Positions 21,405-32,797 of a stretch of DNA of 64,000 nt are shown piece by piece (within the stretch, counting starts at the first letter, position 1; the number at the start of each line of letters is the position of its first letter). The stretch spans positions 83,724 through 147,723 of the forward strand of contig WTPW01001255.1 in NCBI GenBank assembly GCA_009809945.1, written 5' to 3'. Source of the DNA: Gigaspora margarita. Taxonomy: Eukaryota > Glomeromycota > Glomeromycetes > Diversisporales > Gigasporaceae. The position numbers and the translations under genes were made by a program. Under the pieces are notes generated by a model, which ran no database searches, had not been told where the DNA came from, and saw nothing but the letters and a program-made list of their open reading frames with translations.

Positions 21405-21849
21405 GCTATTTAAGTTCATTAATACTTCATATTGATTTAGTAATAAGTATAAAAAATTATTTATCTAAATTGTCTAAGTTAATTTTATTTATTTAATTTA
21501 GTTAAAGTGTAAAAATTATTGATTAATCATTATTAAGTTTTTAAATCAAATATCATTGAGATTAGAAATTTGTAGGTTTGTAATATAAAATATAAAGCTT
21601 ATGCTTTGGTCAATTTTAGCAGCTCAATAAAATGGTTCTAGTAATTATGTATTTAGAATAAAAATTATTTATTAATTAATATAAATTGAGATTCTATTAT
21701 TTTATTAAAAATAGAATTTTTTAATTTTGAAAAAATAATCTTTATATTTTTTTTGTTTAATGTGTATCTAAATATAGATAAATACTATTATAATAAAAAA
21801 ATTACTTTGATTCACAGGCTATGAAATTCACATTCCCATTTTAAAAAAT

Positions 21850-22095
21850 TTCAAAAAAGTTTTCTATTTAAGTTAGAATTAGGGTTAGAGCTGTAATAAA
21901 TAGCAAACTTTATAGTAAAATTTAGCAAGAAATTTTTTTTGTATAAAAAAAAGTAGTTTCATAGACAAAATTTTAAGTTAGAAGTGATTTTTTGATTTTT
22001 TCATAAAAAATATTTTGTTTTTGTTATACAAAAAAAATTTGCAGATCATACTGATTCTGCAATTTTGATTGGTCAGATGCAGAATTGTGAATTTT
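21850..22095 (+). repeat. Telomere-like-core repeat, copy at 21.9 kb
   Basis: Starts with 'ttagaattagggttagagc' and contains a diverged form of the shared core ('aaatttagcaagaaattt', 'gtttcatagacaaaatttta'). Flanking 'caattttgattggtcag' resembles the flank of the other copies. Clear termini not found. Confidence 0.5.
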
Positions 22096-22154
22096 ACGGC
22101 CTGTTAAGATTAGCAATACTCTTATAATAATCTATTATAATTCCAATATAGTTA

Positions 22155-22278
22155 ACTACCATTAGAATTGAGTATTTCAAAGTTACTGAATTTAAGCAAC
22201 TCTTTAAAAAATTTAGCCAAAATAGGTAGCTTAGGAGATTGCTTATATTTGGGACTTTATAGTAATTCCAATACAGTG
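22155..22278 (-). mobile_element. Truncated copy of the 49989-50200 MITE
   Basis: Reverse-orientation match to the left half of that element: 'agaattgagtattt', 'aataggtagctta', 'attgcttatatttgg', 'actttatagta'. The other terminus is missing. Carries a ~20-bp insertion ('actctttaaaaaatttagcc'). Confidence 0.6.
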
Positions 22279-22889
22279 AACTTAATATAGTGAACTATAC
22301 TATAACTTTCTTCGTCAATGATAAAGGTTCTAATCCAATCTACCTAAATTATAAAAAACTATTTCTGTATATAATAAGCTTAGTTTCAACTCTACTTGAA
22401 ATATTAAAGAACTATTTATTGAAAAAACTAAATTTTCAATTTGTTTAAAATTTAAAAAATCATTCTAAAGCTGTTAAACTATACTTACAATTGACTATAT
22501 TAATTTAGCTTGTAACTACTCAACATTTTATAACCTTTTTCAAACCTTTTTACCAATTTATAATTGTCATAAGACTTGGTAAAATAAGCTTTTAAAAAAA
22601 GTTTTCAAAATAAAATAAGATAAGTAGTATGTATATAAAAATAGAATGAACTACTATCTTTGAAGGCATAATTCTTCTCAACTTTATTATTTTTTTGCTT
22701 TAAACTTAAATATCAAAGAGCATTTGTAGAAATAAACTGTCAAATCTTGTTATGTAAATACAATTTTCTTTTGAAAAACCCCTGAAAATGTTATTTGAAA
22801 AGAGCCTACTGTTGCAATTTACTATATAAAATAAAAAGATCATATAGGTATCAATTACCAAATTTTATCAGTCAAGGGACATGTCCAAC
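22279..22889. other. Intergenic, no gene seen
   Basis: AT-rich; no coding frame or inverted pair identified. Confidence 0.5.
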
Positions 22890-24345
22890 TGAGTGCAATT
22901 ACTTATAGATTAAATGAGTTGACTCATCCAATTTTATATATATAATTATGCAAAAAAATCATTTAAATTGAATTTATTTAAAAAAAAGTCTCTTTAAATT
23001 TTAAATATATATTCTTTGGCATTTAATACTCTTTTGTTTAAAGTTTTAGTTCTTAATTTAAAGTAGGGGGATGAAAATCTTCCACTAAAGTTGACCAATT
23101 CTTTACTATGTTCTTTAAGTCAAATGAGTGACTCACCCTATACAATAATATGATTAGTTAAAATAATTCTTTAAAAATATGTAAGACGATATTAAGTAAA
23201 GGCTTCTTGTGCCCTAATTGAAAGTTGAAGAGGAGGTTCTCCTGATTCTAATGGTAGTTAAATCATCAAAATTGGCTTGGTGGAACCCAAGATACTCGGG
23301 ATCAAAGAAAAAATATAAGGATCTGCAAATTCATTGTTACACAAAGTATATTACTTTGTGTAATAGTGAATTGCAGATCCTTATGTTCTCTTCTTTGATT
23401 TCAAGTATCTTGGGTTCCACCAAGCCAATTTTGATGATTTAACTACCATTAGAATCACAAGAAGCCTTTACTTAATATTGTCTTACATATTTTTAAAGAA
23501 TTATTTTAACCAATCATATTATTGTATAGGGTGGGTCACTCATTTGACTTAAAGAATATAGTAAAGAATTGGTCAACTTTAGTGGAAGATTTTCATCTCC
23601 CTACTTCAAATTAAGAACTAAAACTTTAAACAAAAGAGTATTAAATACCAAAGAATATATATTTAAAATTTAAAGAGACTTTCAGTCCTCCGGGCCGATA
23701 GCATAGCGGTTATGCTCCGAGGATACAAATCGCAAGGTTGCCAGTTCAATTCCTCCCAAAGGCGAAATAAAAAAAAGCCAGCCGATTAGGGAACTGAAAC
23801 ACTGTGGGAAACAGGGACCCAGGACGTCGTATGACGGACTTANTTGGGCAGCNGTTATTTCGAGAATTTGTGGCTGTGAAGAAAATCGTGCTAGGACCCC
23901 GATTTGGAATAACCGAAGTCACGAGACGTAATGTGAGGCCTAAGTCTGGATTTACATTGATACTACATGAACTCGTGGCGCCGCCGACCCGTATAGGTGA
24001 AATTCCGGTCCGGTGTTTGGCGAAGTAACCTCTCTGGGGGTCATTGCGGTGGGTCGCATCTAGGTGCTATTAGTAGTAACCGGGTGAAGTCGGGCTATTT
24101 GTAAACATGTTAATTTAGTTAATAAATGTAATACCCTTCGGGGTTCGCATAAAGATTTATAATAAAGTCACGGCAAGATTCGCCAAAGTTAAAAAAAAAA
24201 AAAAAATAAAAAATAAAAAATTTAAAGAGACTTTTATATGTATGCTTTTAAATAAATTCAATTTAAATAATTTTTTTGCATAATTTTACATACAAAATTG
24301 GGTGATCAACTCATTTAATTTATAAGTAACTACATTCTAAGCCAT
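22890..24345. repeat. Giant foldback element split by a SINE
   Basis: Arms of about 450 bp (22890-23349 and 23351-24345) meet at 'acaaagtatattactttgt' (centre near 23350). The right arm is interrupted by a SINE (23683-24216); without it the arms align along their length. The inner arm has 'aattgaaagttg', 'ttctaatggtagttaaatca' and 'tggtggaacccaagatac', homologous to the core of the 17594-18133 palindrome. No coding content. Confidence 0.85.
23683..24216 (+). mobile_element. tRNA-derived SINE, copy 1
   Basis: Short interspersed element with a tRNA-like head: box A-like 'tagcatagcggttatgct' and box B-like 'agttcaattcc' (about 23742-23752), expected to be the pol III promoter. The body has module M1 ('ggaactgaaacac', 'acagggacccaggacgtc') then module M2 ('ggaccccgatttggaataac', 'cgaagtcac'). 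It ends in an A-rich tail (24191-24220) and is flanked by an exact duplication 'aaatttaaagagacttt'. Two ambiguous bases (23843, 23853). The 74-codon frame inside is not a gene. Confidence 0.9.
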
Positions 24346-25208
24346 TATATGTAGACTGTTATAGTAAAAATTTATTTCTTAATTTGTATAACAAATTGTG
24401 TGATTAATATTTCAAATTTATGTGAATCATCATATTCATTTATATATTATATATTACTGTAAAAAAAAAGAAGATTCCAACTATGGTAAAAATAGACGTT
24501 TTCAATTATATAAATATTAAAAAAGTAAACAATGCTTATTTGAAATTTTTTAGACATAAATATGATTATAAACCTGGAATTGGAGTTGACAAGAATGACA
24601 ATAAAGCTCACTTATCATCAAAAATCAGTAAAGATTGTTATTGTTTAAATCTCATAATTTAAGTCATGCTTTGAAGATACTTCAGATTGGTTATTTTTAT
24701 ACCAATAGAATCAAAATTGATAAAAAAATGCAAAATGTTCAAAAATTATAAAAAAGTAGCAGGCCAAAGTAATGTATTAGGACATTTTAGTTACAAAAGT
24801 TACTTTCTTTTGTTATAAAAATTTTGATATACAAAAAATATTTATCTAATTCTTTCTCAATTATCAACTAAAATTATATAAATAAAAATTTTTATTCAAT
24901 ATTGCGAGTAGTAGTAATATTTCTGTAATTATTTTAATTAGTTTTTGTATGCAGAATAGATATTGTAAAGAGTCTTCTTTTATTAAATAGTAAGTAATAC
25001 AATAAAGTATATAAGTAAAATGTATCAATTATTAATAGTACTTGAAACAACGAGCATTTTAAAAGGTTAGCAATAGATATTAATGTAACAACAGACAGAT
25101 AAAAATTAGTTAAGTATTGTTAGTTAAAAACAAAATCAGGTGACTAATAATTGTAAATGGAAAAGACAATAGATTTTTTTCATATTGCAGTATAGATATT
25201 TATAGAAT
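24346..25208. other. Intergenic, no gene seen
   Basis: AT-rich, no recognisable frame or element. Confidence 0.5.
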
Positions 25209-25363
25209 ATTGAAGCAGAAATGGTAAAATTGGAGGTTATTTGCCTTTTTTTCAAATGATCTAGGTTATTTCAGACTAAAATTCATAATAAAATTGGATT
25301 ATTTGAGGTTATTTGAGGTCATTTAAAGTTATTTGAAGATCATTTACCATCTCTGCATTAAAG
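25209..25363. mobile_element. Probable hAT-type MITE
   Basis: Ends CAGAAATGGTAAA and the mirror 'tttaccatctctg', flanked by ATTGAAG / ATTAAAG. The interior has 'aggttatttg' repeated three times. Confidence 0.5.
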
Positions 25364-26116
25364 TGGTATTAGTCATGTGTCTAGTTTTTTGAATAGACTA
25401 CTATAAATTGTTTAGATTCCTTTGTGATTTTATTTTTCTAGTTTTTATCAATAAATAAATAAGTCAATTTTGATTTGTTAACTTTAACCCTTTTATAATA
25501 GATATAAAAATATTAATATTAAATTACAAGTTAGGGTGTTAATTTATATATTTATATTTAATTTATCAACTAAATTATTTACTATTGCAAGTTAATATGC
25601 TCATCATTGATTTCTATTTTATAATTTTGAATAGTTCATATTTTTTAGATTTTATAGTTTTATTTTCTTGCATTTATAAAATCTTGTACATTTAGTTCTT
25701 CATGTTTTGTTTTATATCTTTCAATAAATAAAGTAGGTTGTATACAATTTGATTTCATTTTTACAAATATTGATATAAAAAATATATATATATAATTTTT
25801 GCTAAATATAATCAATAAACCCTCTATTATACAAGTTTAATTAATTATAGAGGATGATGAATAGTTCATGTTTAAAAAAAAAATACAGTTATATAATAAG
25901 AATCTCTTTTTTTCTAACTTACATCTTTTTTTTTTATACTGTATTATTTTCACCTTTATTTAATAAAGGCTTTTTGTTGAACTATAGTGTTCTTTATTAA
26001 TTGGGCTTATAATAGTTTTATTTTATTTTTAAACTATTAGAGAATAACTTGAGTCAAAGCTAATTTGATTAGTGTTTCAATCAAACTAGTAAGTTAGAAG
26101 TGTTCTTGTTTTTATG
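25364..26116. other. Intergenic, no gene seen
   Basis: AT-rich; no coding frame or element identified. Confidence 0.5.
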
Positions 26117-26314
26117 TAATCTGAGCCAATCTGACGATTCAAATTCAAACCTCAGATCGAACCTGCAGAGCATTAATACTAGCTTAGCATATTCAAGTTA
26201 ATATTATAGCAAAATTACAATTCAAGCAATTTTACTTAGTATAGGTTTATTAGTAAAATTTGTTAAAATTTGGTAATTCAGGCAAAATAATTTAGGTCAG
26301 ATTGGCTCGGGTTA
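26117..26314. mobile_element. Short TIR element
   Basis: TIR TAATCTGAGCCAATCTGAC against 'gtcagattggctcgggtta', 198 bp. No coding capacity. Confidence 0.65.
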
Positions 26315-26367
26315 TGCAGATACAAAATTTTTTGAACATCATAAACCCACTAAATCAAACCATTCTC

Positions 26368-26500
26368 GCATCACCACCCTAAAAAATTTTATTATCTAGC
26401 CAAATTAAAACTAAAGATCAGGTATAATATAAAATCAAAACAAAAATCCCCAAACCCTAATTCTAACACTAGTAATGAAATTTTTTTATACTGGTGATGC
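26368..26500. mobile_element. Short TIR element with CCCTAA-like motif
   Basis: GCATCACCA at both ends (inverted) followed by 'aaaaattt'-like sequence. The interior contains 'ccaaaccctaattctaac' and 'agatcaggtataatataaaat', motifs seen in other elements here. Confidence 0.5.
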
Positions 26501-27540
26501 TAGGGTCTTATTTTTAAATTGTATTGATTTATCATACTTCTTTCTTTATGATATACCTTCAATTTTTTTTTGCTTGTAATTATGTTAATGCAGATTAATT
26601 AATCGAGTATTATTACCCAGTTGCGATTAAACTCTGTACTGTATTCTTTTTTCAAAAAATTTTTATTCAAATTTATTTAATAACTTTAATATCTTCAATA
26701 TAATATATTTGATAAAATAATTTCATCAACATCAAGAGACGATTGGTTAACATTACTATGGTTTACGTCACTTATAGTCATCAAAGAAAATTCATTTAAA
26801 TTCAAATAGCAACTTGTTTTTTAATTTAAGTTATATTAAAAATATAAACTGTAAAAATAGTAAATTCAATGCTGCTCTTTTAGATTTACAGTTTATTTTT
26901 TCTGTATTTTGGTATTTTGTGAAGTATTAAAGGTTAAAGTTAATTAATTTCTCAAATTTTGGATTAAATATGAATATTTTTAGGTGCCATGAATTTTTGA
27001 CCAACAATAACACAGTGGCATGAATTTTTGACCAATAATAATCCATACACGTGACTAAATCTGATAAAAATTTCGGAATAATCTACATTTTTTGATGAGT
27101 ATAGGTGACATGAACTATAGATAAATACATATAGCATGTTTATATATAATATGTTTGCACATAATATGTGTATTAGAATAACATTTACCAAATTTGAAAG
27201 TTTGAGATAGCACATATTCGTGTTTGGTTTAAAAATAATCTTTTGTTAGCATATTATAGCACTTTAATATTAGATAGCACATCAATGTATAGTATATTAA
27301 ATTTAAATATATATAAGCACAAGCTTTTAAATGTAATAAAGTCAGAGAGATTTCCTTTGATTTTATTTAAGAAAAATAAAGGTAATACTAAAGAGACCTA
27401 ATTTGAAACTTATCTCCTAGAACTATTAGAGCTAGATTAGTCATATTACTACAAAAACTTTTCAATAATAGTATAAGTATAAATAAATTAATATGTTAAT
27501 TACTAATTAGGAGAACATCTAAAGTGGAGCAGATTCTTAT
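26501..27540. other. Intergenic, one short direct repeat
   Basis: 'catgaatttttgaccaa' occurs at 26988 and 27019. An 83-codon minus-strand frame (26964-27215) is built on this repeat and is not protein-like. Confidence 0.5.
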
Positions 27541-27695
27541 AAGGGGAGTGACAAAAATCAGGTGATTTTTTAGAGGGGAAAGGGGTAAAAAATGTTGAAA
27601 CTATATATAGAAACCTTACCAAATTTATATTAAAAAGGGGGAATAGTGAGTAGACCTCTAATAAAAAATAATCAGGTGATTAATGACATGACCCT
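27541..27695 (+). mobile_element. AATCAGGTGATT MITE family, copy 1
   Basis: Both ends carry 'aatcaggtgatt' (palindromic) next to 'gtgaca'/'tgacatgaccct'. The interior has 'tatatatagaaacct', 'accaaatttatatta' and a G-rich half. Other copies: 47536-47684 (same strand), 48672-48834 and 49319-49472 (reverse). Confidence 0.75.
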
Positions 27696-27959
27696 AATAT
27701 ATTTTATTGAATTAACTTTAGGTCTAGGTCATTTTTAATTAGAAAAAAATAAGTTTTAGATAGTAATATATAAGCAAAATTGTCTTTCTGACATTTTTAA
27801 TTAGTCCACCAAGGTAGGTTTAGACTGCTATTTTTTGTATTTTTAAGGTTTTTACTTTTCTTTCTTCATATGGGTGGATTTGACTCCAATCACAAAAAAT
27901 GTGATTATTGCAAAACTAACATTTGATTGGTTGATTTATTGAACACAATAGTAAAATAT

Positions 27960-28560
27960 AGGGCTTTGTAAAAATAACCTGTACCTTTATTTCTAAATAT
28001 ACTATAGTTTGAAATTTTATCGACAAGACTTTAATTTCAAAGATCCTAAAATAGTTTTTAAAGATTCTAAAATAGATGAAACTTTTACTAGTAGCAACAC
28101 TGAAGTTTTTGCTGCGAAAGACTTTATACAATACGTGAAAAGTTTGTAAAGAACATTAAATAGTTTCAATATTGTTAAATGAAACTTTTTATATTCACAT
28201 TCAACAAGACCTTAGCCTTAAAGATTCTAAAATAGTTTTTCAAGATCCAAAATAAACATAAGTTTTACTAATGATAATGCCAAAGGGTTCTTCATATAAA
28301 AAAATATGTAGTTTATAGCTAAAATCATAAAAAGTACAGTAATAGGTTCAATATTAGGTTTGAAAAGTTTACTTTACATTTAACAATATCTTAGCTTTAA
28401 TGATCCTAGTTCTAAAATTGTCTTACCTTTTACTAGTGATTTATTGTTAGACGATTTGACTAGTTTGCTTAATTAATTGTCTAGTTAACTTATTTACGCA
28501 CTTTAAGCACTTTTTGAAAATATAACAGTTCTTTACTAAAAAAAAAACTTTAATTCTTTT
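27960..28560 (+). repeat. Internally repeated dispersed repeat
   Basis: Two to three tandem units of about 180 bp, each with 'aaagattctaaaatagttttt', 'agttttact' and 'aaaagt..taaagaacat'. The 3' part ('ttttactagtgatttattgttagac', then 'gttt-gcttaa') recurs at 57450-57700. Codon content is not convincing. Confidence 0.5.
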
Positions 28561-28924
28561 ATTTGTAATAATGTTTAATTTTACTAATTTTTGAAGCATT
28601 TATTCTACTAGGTATATATCAAAATCAGTCAACATTCTAGATAAGTCTTGATTTTGAAGAATTTATAATATTGTAACAAATTATTTTAATAATAATGATT
28701 TTAATATTTATATCTTTTATATTAGTTAATCACCAAGCAAATAGACATAAAGATTAAGATCAAAGTGTGTAAGGTATTGCTTAATTAATATAGACTAAGG
28801 AGATTTTAATAAAAATGGTAATATAGATAAATAGAATAAAATTATTGTTTTAAAGTATATAATAAAAGTAAATCCTTACTAATAATACATAAAGAATTTG
28901 ATCTGATATTTGGTAATAATCATA

Positions 28925-29114
28925 TACTGTCAGCCCTCCCCAAACCGATTCTGTCAAAATCAATAACCTGTTATATCTGATAAAAACTTAATCTACCAAG
29001 TTGGTATCTGATATATAAATCTAATAGTTTATAATGTTTTCAAATTCGATAATCTTCCGAAACTGATACAAAACCTGTCCACCATGCATACCGGTTTGGG
29101 GAGGACTGACAGTA
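28925..29114. mobile_element. TA-flanked MITE
   Basis: The element 28927-29112 has TIR CTGTCAG(C/T)CCTCCCCAAACC, flanked by TA on both sides. AT-rich interior with no frame. Confidence 0.85.
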
Positions 29115-29489
29115 ATTTTTATTAATTTGATTGGACACGTTTTGATCAACATATTACAATCATTGATCTGATTGGATAATTATCATGTTTTGATCATTAG
29201 ATGTGACAAAGTCGAATTTTTGTGATATGTTGAATGGAGCCAAATCTGCCCATATTACTTTGATTGGTCAGATATCACGTGCTTCTGTCCTGCCCCAAGT
29301 ACAGCATTTTTTTCTAAATGGGCTAGCAACATGCAATCTGGTCTTCGTGCATTTTTCACAAACCCTTTCTCTTATACTAGCTAAACTTCCTTGATCATCC
29401 CTTAATTAGAATTTGATGTTATATATATTGCAAGTCAAATAATACAAAATAAAGTGTTTATCTAATACAGCAAACATACCATATACCCA
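29115..29489. other. Intergenic, no gene seen
   Basis: Downstream flank of the pseudogene on the minus strand; no element recognised. Confidence 0.4.
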
Positions 29490-30667
29490 TGTTGGATATC
29501 CCAGTAAATCATTCATCACTATATTTATCAGTGAAGAAATCACGTCACATTCATAAGAACCCTCATTAACCTGCGGTTTTCCATTTTTTGTGAAGGACTT
29601 ATACTTCAGTGATCTCCAAATTTTGCCCGTAAAAAAAGAAATATGTTAAATAGAAAATCAGTAATTAAAAATCAGTTTGTGGAAAAAAATATTAATATTC
29701 TATTTGCAGGTTGATTTATCCATTTCCCAAATTTGACATTTCTTAAAATATCATATTTTTCATCAATTTTTCCTTCTTCTTCTTCTAAACTCCTTACATA
29801 TATTAAATATTACATTATTTTGTTCTAACTTACATTTTTGAAAGGGTTCTTTAAAAATATTGCAAAGTGACGTGGGCATTTTGTAAATTGATATCAAGAA
29901 TCCCAGAACATAACGGATGATCGAAATCTAACTCCTCCACCTTTATTGTACGCAGTTCCTCTCCCACATTTGTTTTTCAGATCCCGAAGTTTCTTTCGTA
30001 CGCTAAAATTGTTAGCAATAAATTAGCAGAATATATGAAGCATAGAGTTTTTGACTCAATAGAATGATTTACAAACCTTTATAACTTCACGCCTCAATGA
30101 ATCTATATTTGTTTTGGCACCCCGTCAGCCTATTGCATCAATTTGCTTAATAAAACATGGTTCTCTGAATCTGATATAGTTGTAGCAGAAAGTTCATTCC
30201 ACAAGGGAATAAATATCATCAATTGCAGTTGAAACCTATTGGTATAAGACAAGATTATAGATAATTATGGGAATAAACTAATAAATAAGAATTCTAAAAA
30301 TTGTGCAAGATCAGATTAGATTTCCAATCTCATACATTATCGAAAATGCTGGCATTGATAAATAGTATTTGTAACTAGCTACTACCACGCGGAAGATGAT
30401 GATCTATCATACCGCCGCAGTCCATTCACTAGAATACAAATACTAGAAAACCTAATTTTTTCATCACATCTAGTATGACTTTTTTAAAAAGAGTATTATA
30501 TATAAACATACTCATTGCTTCAATCCTCCACCAGTTCTAAAGCTTCGAAGTTGTTCTAAACGTTCTTCTCCTGGAGTCCGTTTTAATGTATTTTTCACCT
30601 TTTTTAATGTTTCTACAATTTTTGCACTTCTTTCTCGCGATCCCACTCCAATTACCCGAGTCAGCAT
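29490..30667 (-). pseudogene. Decayed multi-exon gene, same family as 6-9 kb relics (relic 3)
   Basis: Minus-strand exons in order. ATG at 30667 (TATATAA box just upstream) opens MLTRVIGVGSRERSAKIVET, LKKVKNTLKRTPGEERLEQL and reaches a stop next to a GTATGT donor near 30515. Near 30230-30080: VSTAIDDIYSLVE, stop, RFREPCFIKQIDAIG, stop, RGAKTNIDSLRREVIK, then a GTTTGT donor. After an AG acceptor near 30006: VGEELRTIKVEELDFDHPLC, SGILDINLQNAHVTLQYF. Near 29600-29490: WRSLKYKSFTKNGKPQVNEG, SYECDVISSLINIVMNDLLG, YPTW, then a GTATGT donor. The block 'NEG.Y..DVISSLI...L.GYP.W' fits the N-terminal side of the family seen at 5820-9250. The stops in 'VE*TF' and 'G*RGAK' break it. Function unknown. Confidence 0.6.
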
Positions 30668-30681
30668 GTTTATATAAGGCG

Positions 30682-31836
30682 GTGGCAACTATAGTTGGTG
30701 GTAGAATTACTGAATTACGGCAATTATGGCTTTTTACCAATGGTAGAATTAATTACGGCACAGCATCTAATTGCCGTAAATATTATATGCCGTAATGCCA
30801 TAATGTGGTATTCGCAATGCCCAATTCCGTAATTCTGTAATTCTGTAATACTGTAATGCGAGATGCCGTAATACTATTACACTATAATATTATAATATTA
30901 TAATTAAGTAACACGAGACAGTCACTCCAAACCAGAAACTGATGAATATGTTGTTATTTGCTATAAAAGACTCATAAAAGCATTCATTCATATTAATTAG
31001 TTGGTAAGCATAAAGTTATTTACATTCTATTTAAAGTGTAAAAAATCTATATGACTGAGATGAATAAAAATATTTTATGATTGCAAAGAGAACTTAAATA
31101 CGGAATATGCACATTATAATGGATATGACAAGATGAAGTAAGATATCTATAATGTGGAGCAACAAAAGATGGCAAGTATAAATAAGGATGCTGATAATTG
31201 CATGAAATCATTTCAACTTAGAGTCTTCGCACATTATAATAAATTCCATTCAAAGAACTAGATCATATTAAAAGAATTGGAAAAGAAGAGTTTAGCCCTA
31301 TGACATTGTTTGATTATTGCAAAAGCTGATGGTAATGAGTATAATTATGTAAGAACGTGTATAAACTATCTAGTAATTACACCTGTTATACCTTGAGTGA
31401 AAAATCGAAGTTTCATGAGTATTAATCATGCTTTTTAACTGGTTGTTTGCTTTTCATATTTGTCAAAAGACTTGTGAGAGTCATGTCATGTGAACAATTA
31501 TTATACTGTTATTGTAATCTGACAATGATGCCATATCTGATCAATCAGCTCGCTAAAGCTGTTCTCAAACAATGGCTTACAGAATTGTCTAATTGGCCAA
31601 AAAAAAAAAATAAATCATGATAATCGTTTAAGTCAAAATAAAACCTAGACCTGACAAAACCCATAATCATTACACAGTACTAAACGAAGTCAACAGAATT
31701 AAATTTAAAAAAATAATTAATAGTACAGCGTTTCAACAAATGGCATTACAGCTCAATGCAATTACGGCAAAAAATACGGCATGTGCCGTGACCGTATTAA
31801 TTTGTAAAATTAATTACCACCAACTGTAGTGGCAAT
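30682..31836. mobile_element. 1.1-kb hAT-like non-autonomous element
   Basis: The element 30690-31828 starts TATAGTTGGTGGTA and ends with the inverse of TACAGTTGGTGGTA, flanked by GTGGCAAC (30682-30689) and GTGGCAAT (31829-31836). 'attacggca' units crowd both subterminal regions (30713-30870, 31770-31790), as expected of transposase-binding repeats. The interior contains a diverged piece of the inverted-repeat element of 2524-2722 (31570-31680). No transposase frame. It lies 15 bp upstream of the start of relic 3. Confidence 0.7.
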
Positions 31837-31917
31837 AGTAATTGTTGAAATAATAAAAAAAAAATCCTCCATCCTTAAAAATTCGATTAAAATAATTCGA
31901 AGCATGCTAGAATCATC

Positions 31918-32110
31918 CAAAAAGGGAAATTAGCCAATGATCCAGATCAGCCCGACACGTGAGCAAAGCGAAGAAAAACAAAAAAAAACCGAAAAAAGAG
32001 AACATACAAGAAAACGAGTGTTTAAATGAAATTTCACATATAGAAACTGATTATTTATTTCTAGTCTCTAACCCTAACACCCTAACCCTAAATTTTTAAT
32101 TTCACAAACT
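31918..32110 (+). repeat. Partial copy of the 32.1-32.7 kb element interior
   Basis: Shares, in order, 'aattagccaat', 'agcccgac', 'gaacat', 'gtttaaat', 'gaaatttcacatat' and 'accctaaccctaaatttt' with 32410-32640. Contains a telomere-like 'aaccctaacaccctaaccc' tract. Confidence 0.6.
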
Positions 32111-32711
32111 TAGTTTATTTTAGGAATGTTAAGTGGTCCGGAACTGGTTCATACCGAGTCCTGACCGGACTTTTTAGAAACTAGTTCAGAACTAGTCCGA
32201 AAACCAGTCCTATATCTTGTGATTTCAAGTTATTCTAATTGGCTAATTTACATTGATCTAAATAATACTAGAACAATCACTATTGTTATATACATTAGTA
32301 GGACTGGTTTTAACTATTTTTTGAAAGTGGGTAAACTAGTTTCTTAACTAGTTCAGACCCAGGCGCATCACTTAATGGCATCCACTTGTTTGCGCGGGTA
32401 ATACAAACTCCTGGAGAGGAAATAGCCAATCGTAGAATGCAAATTTTGACTATTCCGGATTAGCCCGACGAAGAATCTGAACATGCGTAAAAGAAGAAAA
32501 GGCGAAAATATGCGTTTAAATCGATCTTGGTGCACTAATTAAAAATGACGGGAATGAAATTTTACATATAATAAACATCATTCTACCCTATAGCCTCTAA
32601 CTTTAAGGCCCTAACCCTAAATTTTTATCTCACACACTTAGTTTTTTACAAAATCGGATTTGTTACCCACGCAAATAAGTAAATGCCACTTAACATCCCT
32701 AGTTTATTTTA
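32111..32711. mobile_element. MITE with 12-bp TSD and internal insertion
   Basis: The element 32123-32699 lies between perfect copies of TAGTTTATTTTA (32111-32122, 32700-32711). The right end reads 'ttacccacgcaaataag...' to 'ttaacatccc'. The left end starts GGAATGTTAA, is interrupted by a 239-bp insertion (32133-32371), and resumes 'tggcatccacttgtttgcgc'. A 9-12 bp duplication is Mutator-like. The interior has 'ccctaaccctaa'. Confidence 0.75.
32129..32375. mobile_element. TTAA-flanked element inside the MITE's left TIR
   Basis: The insertion 32133-32371 is bounded by TTAA (32129-32132, 32372-32375) with GTG...CAC ends. Internal 'gaactagttaag' and 'aaactagttcagaactag' words are inverted-repeat-like. 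The host TIR aligns across it when removed, apart from one base. Confidence 0.65.
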
Positions 32712-32797
32712 CGTTGAATTTCATATCACTTGCAAAAATAAGTACACAAAATTAGCAATTTCGTGTTCTGTCTCAAATAAATTTATGCATACACATG

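Noticed and set aside
23690-23760. A functional tRNA gene
   Set aside because: Box A/B-like sequence is present, but acceptor stem pairing and cloverleaf are not, and the sequence continues into the SINE body with an A tail.
23804-24028. 74-codon open frame
   Set aside because: Inside SINE copy 1, crosses two ambiguous bases, no protein character.
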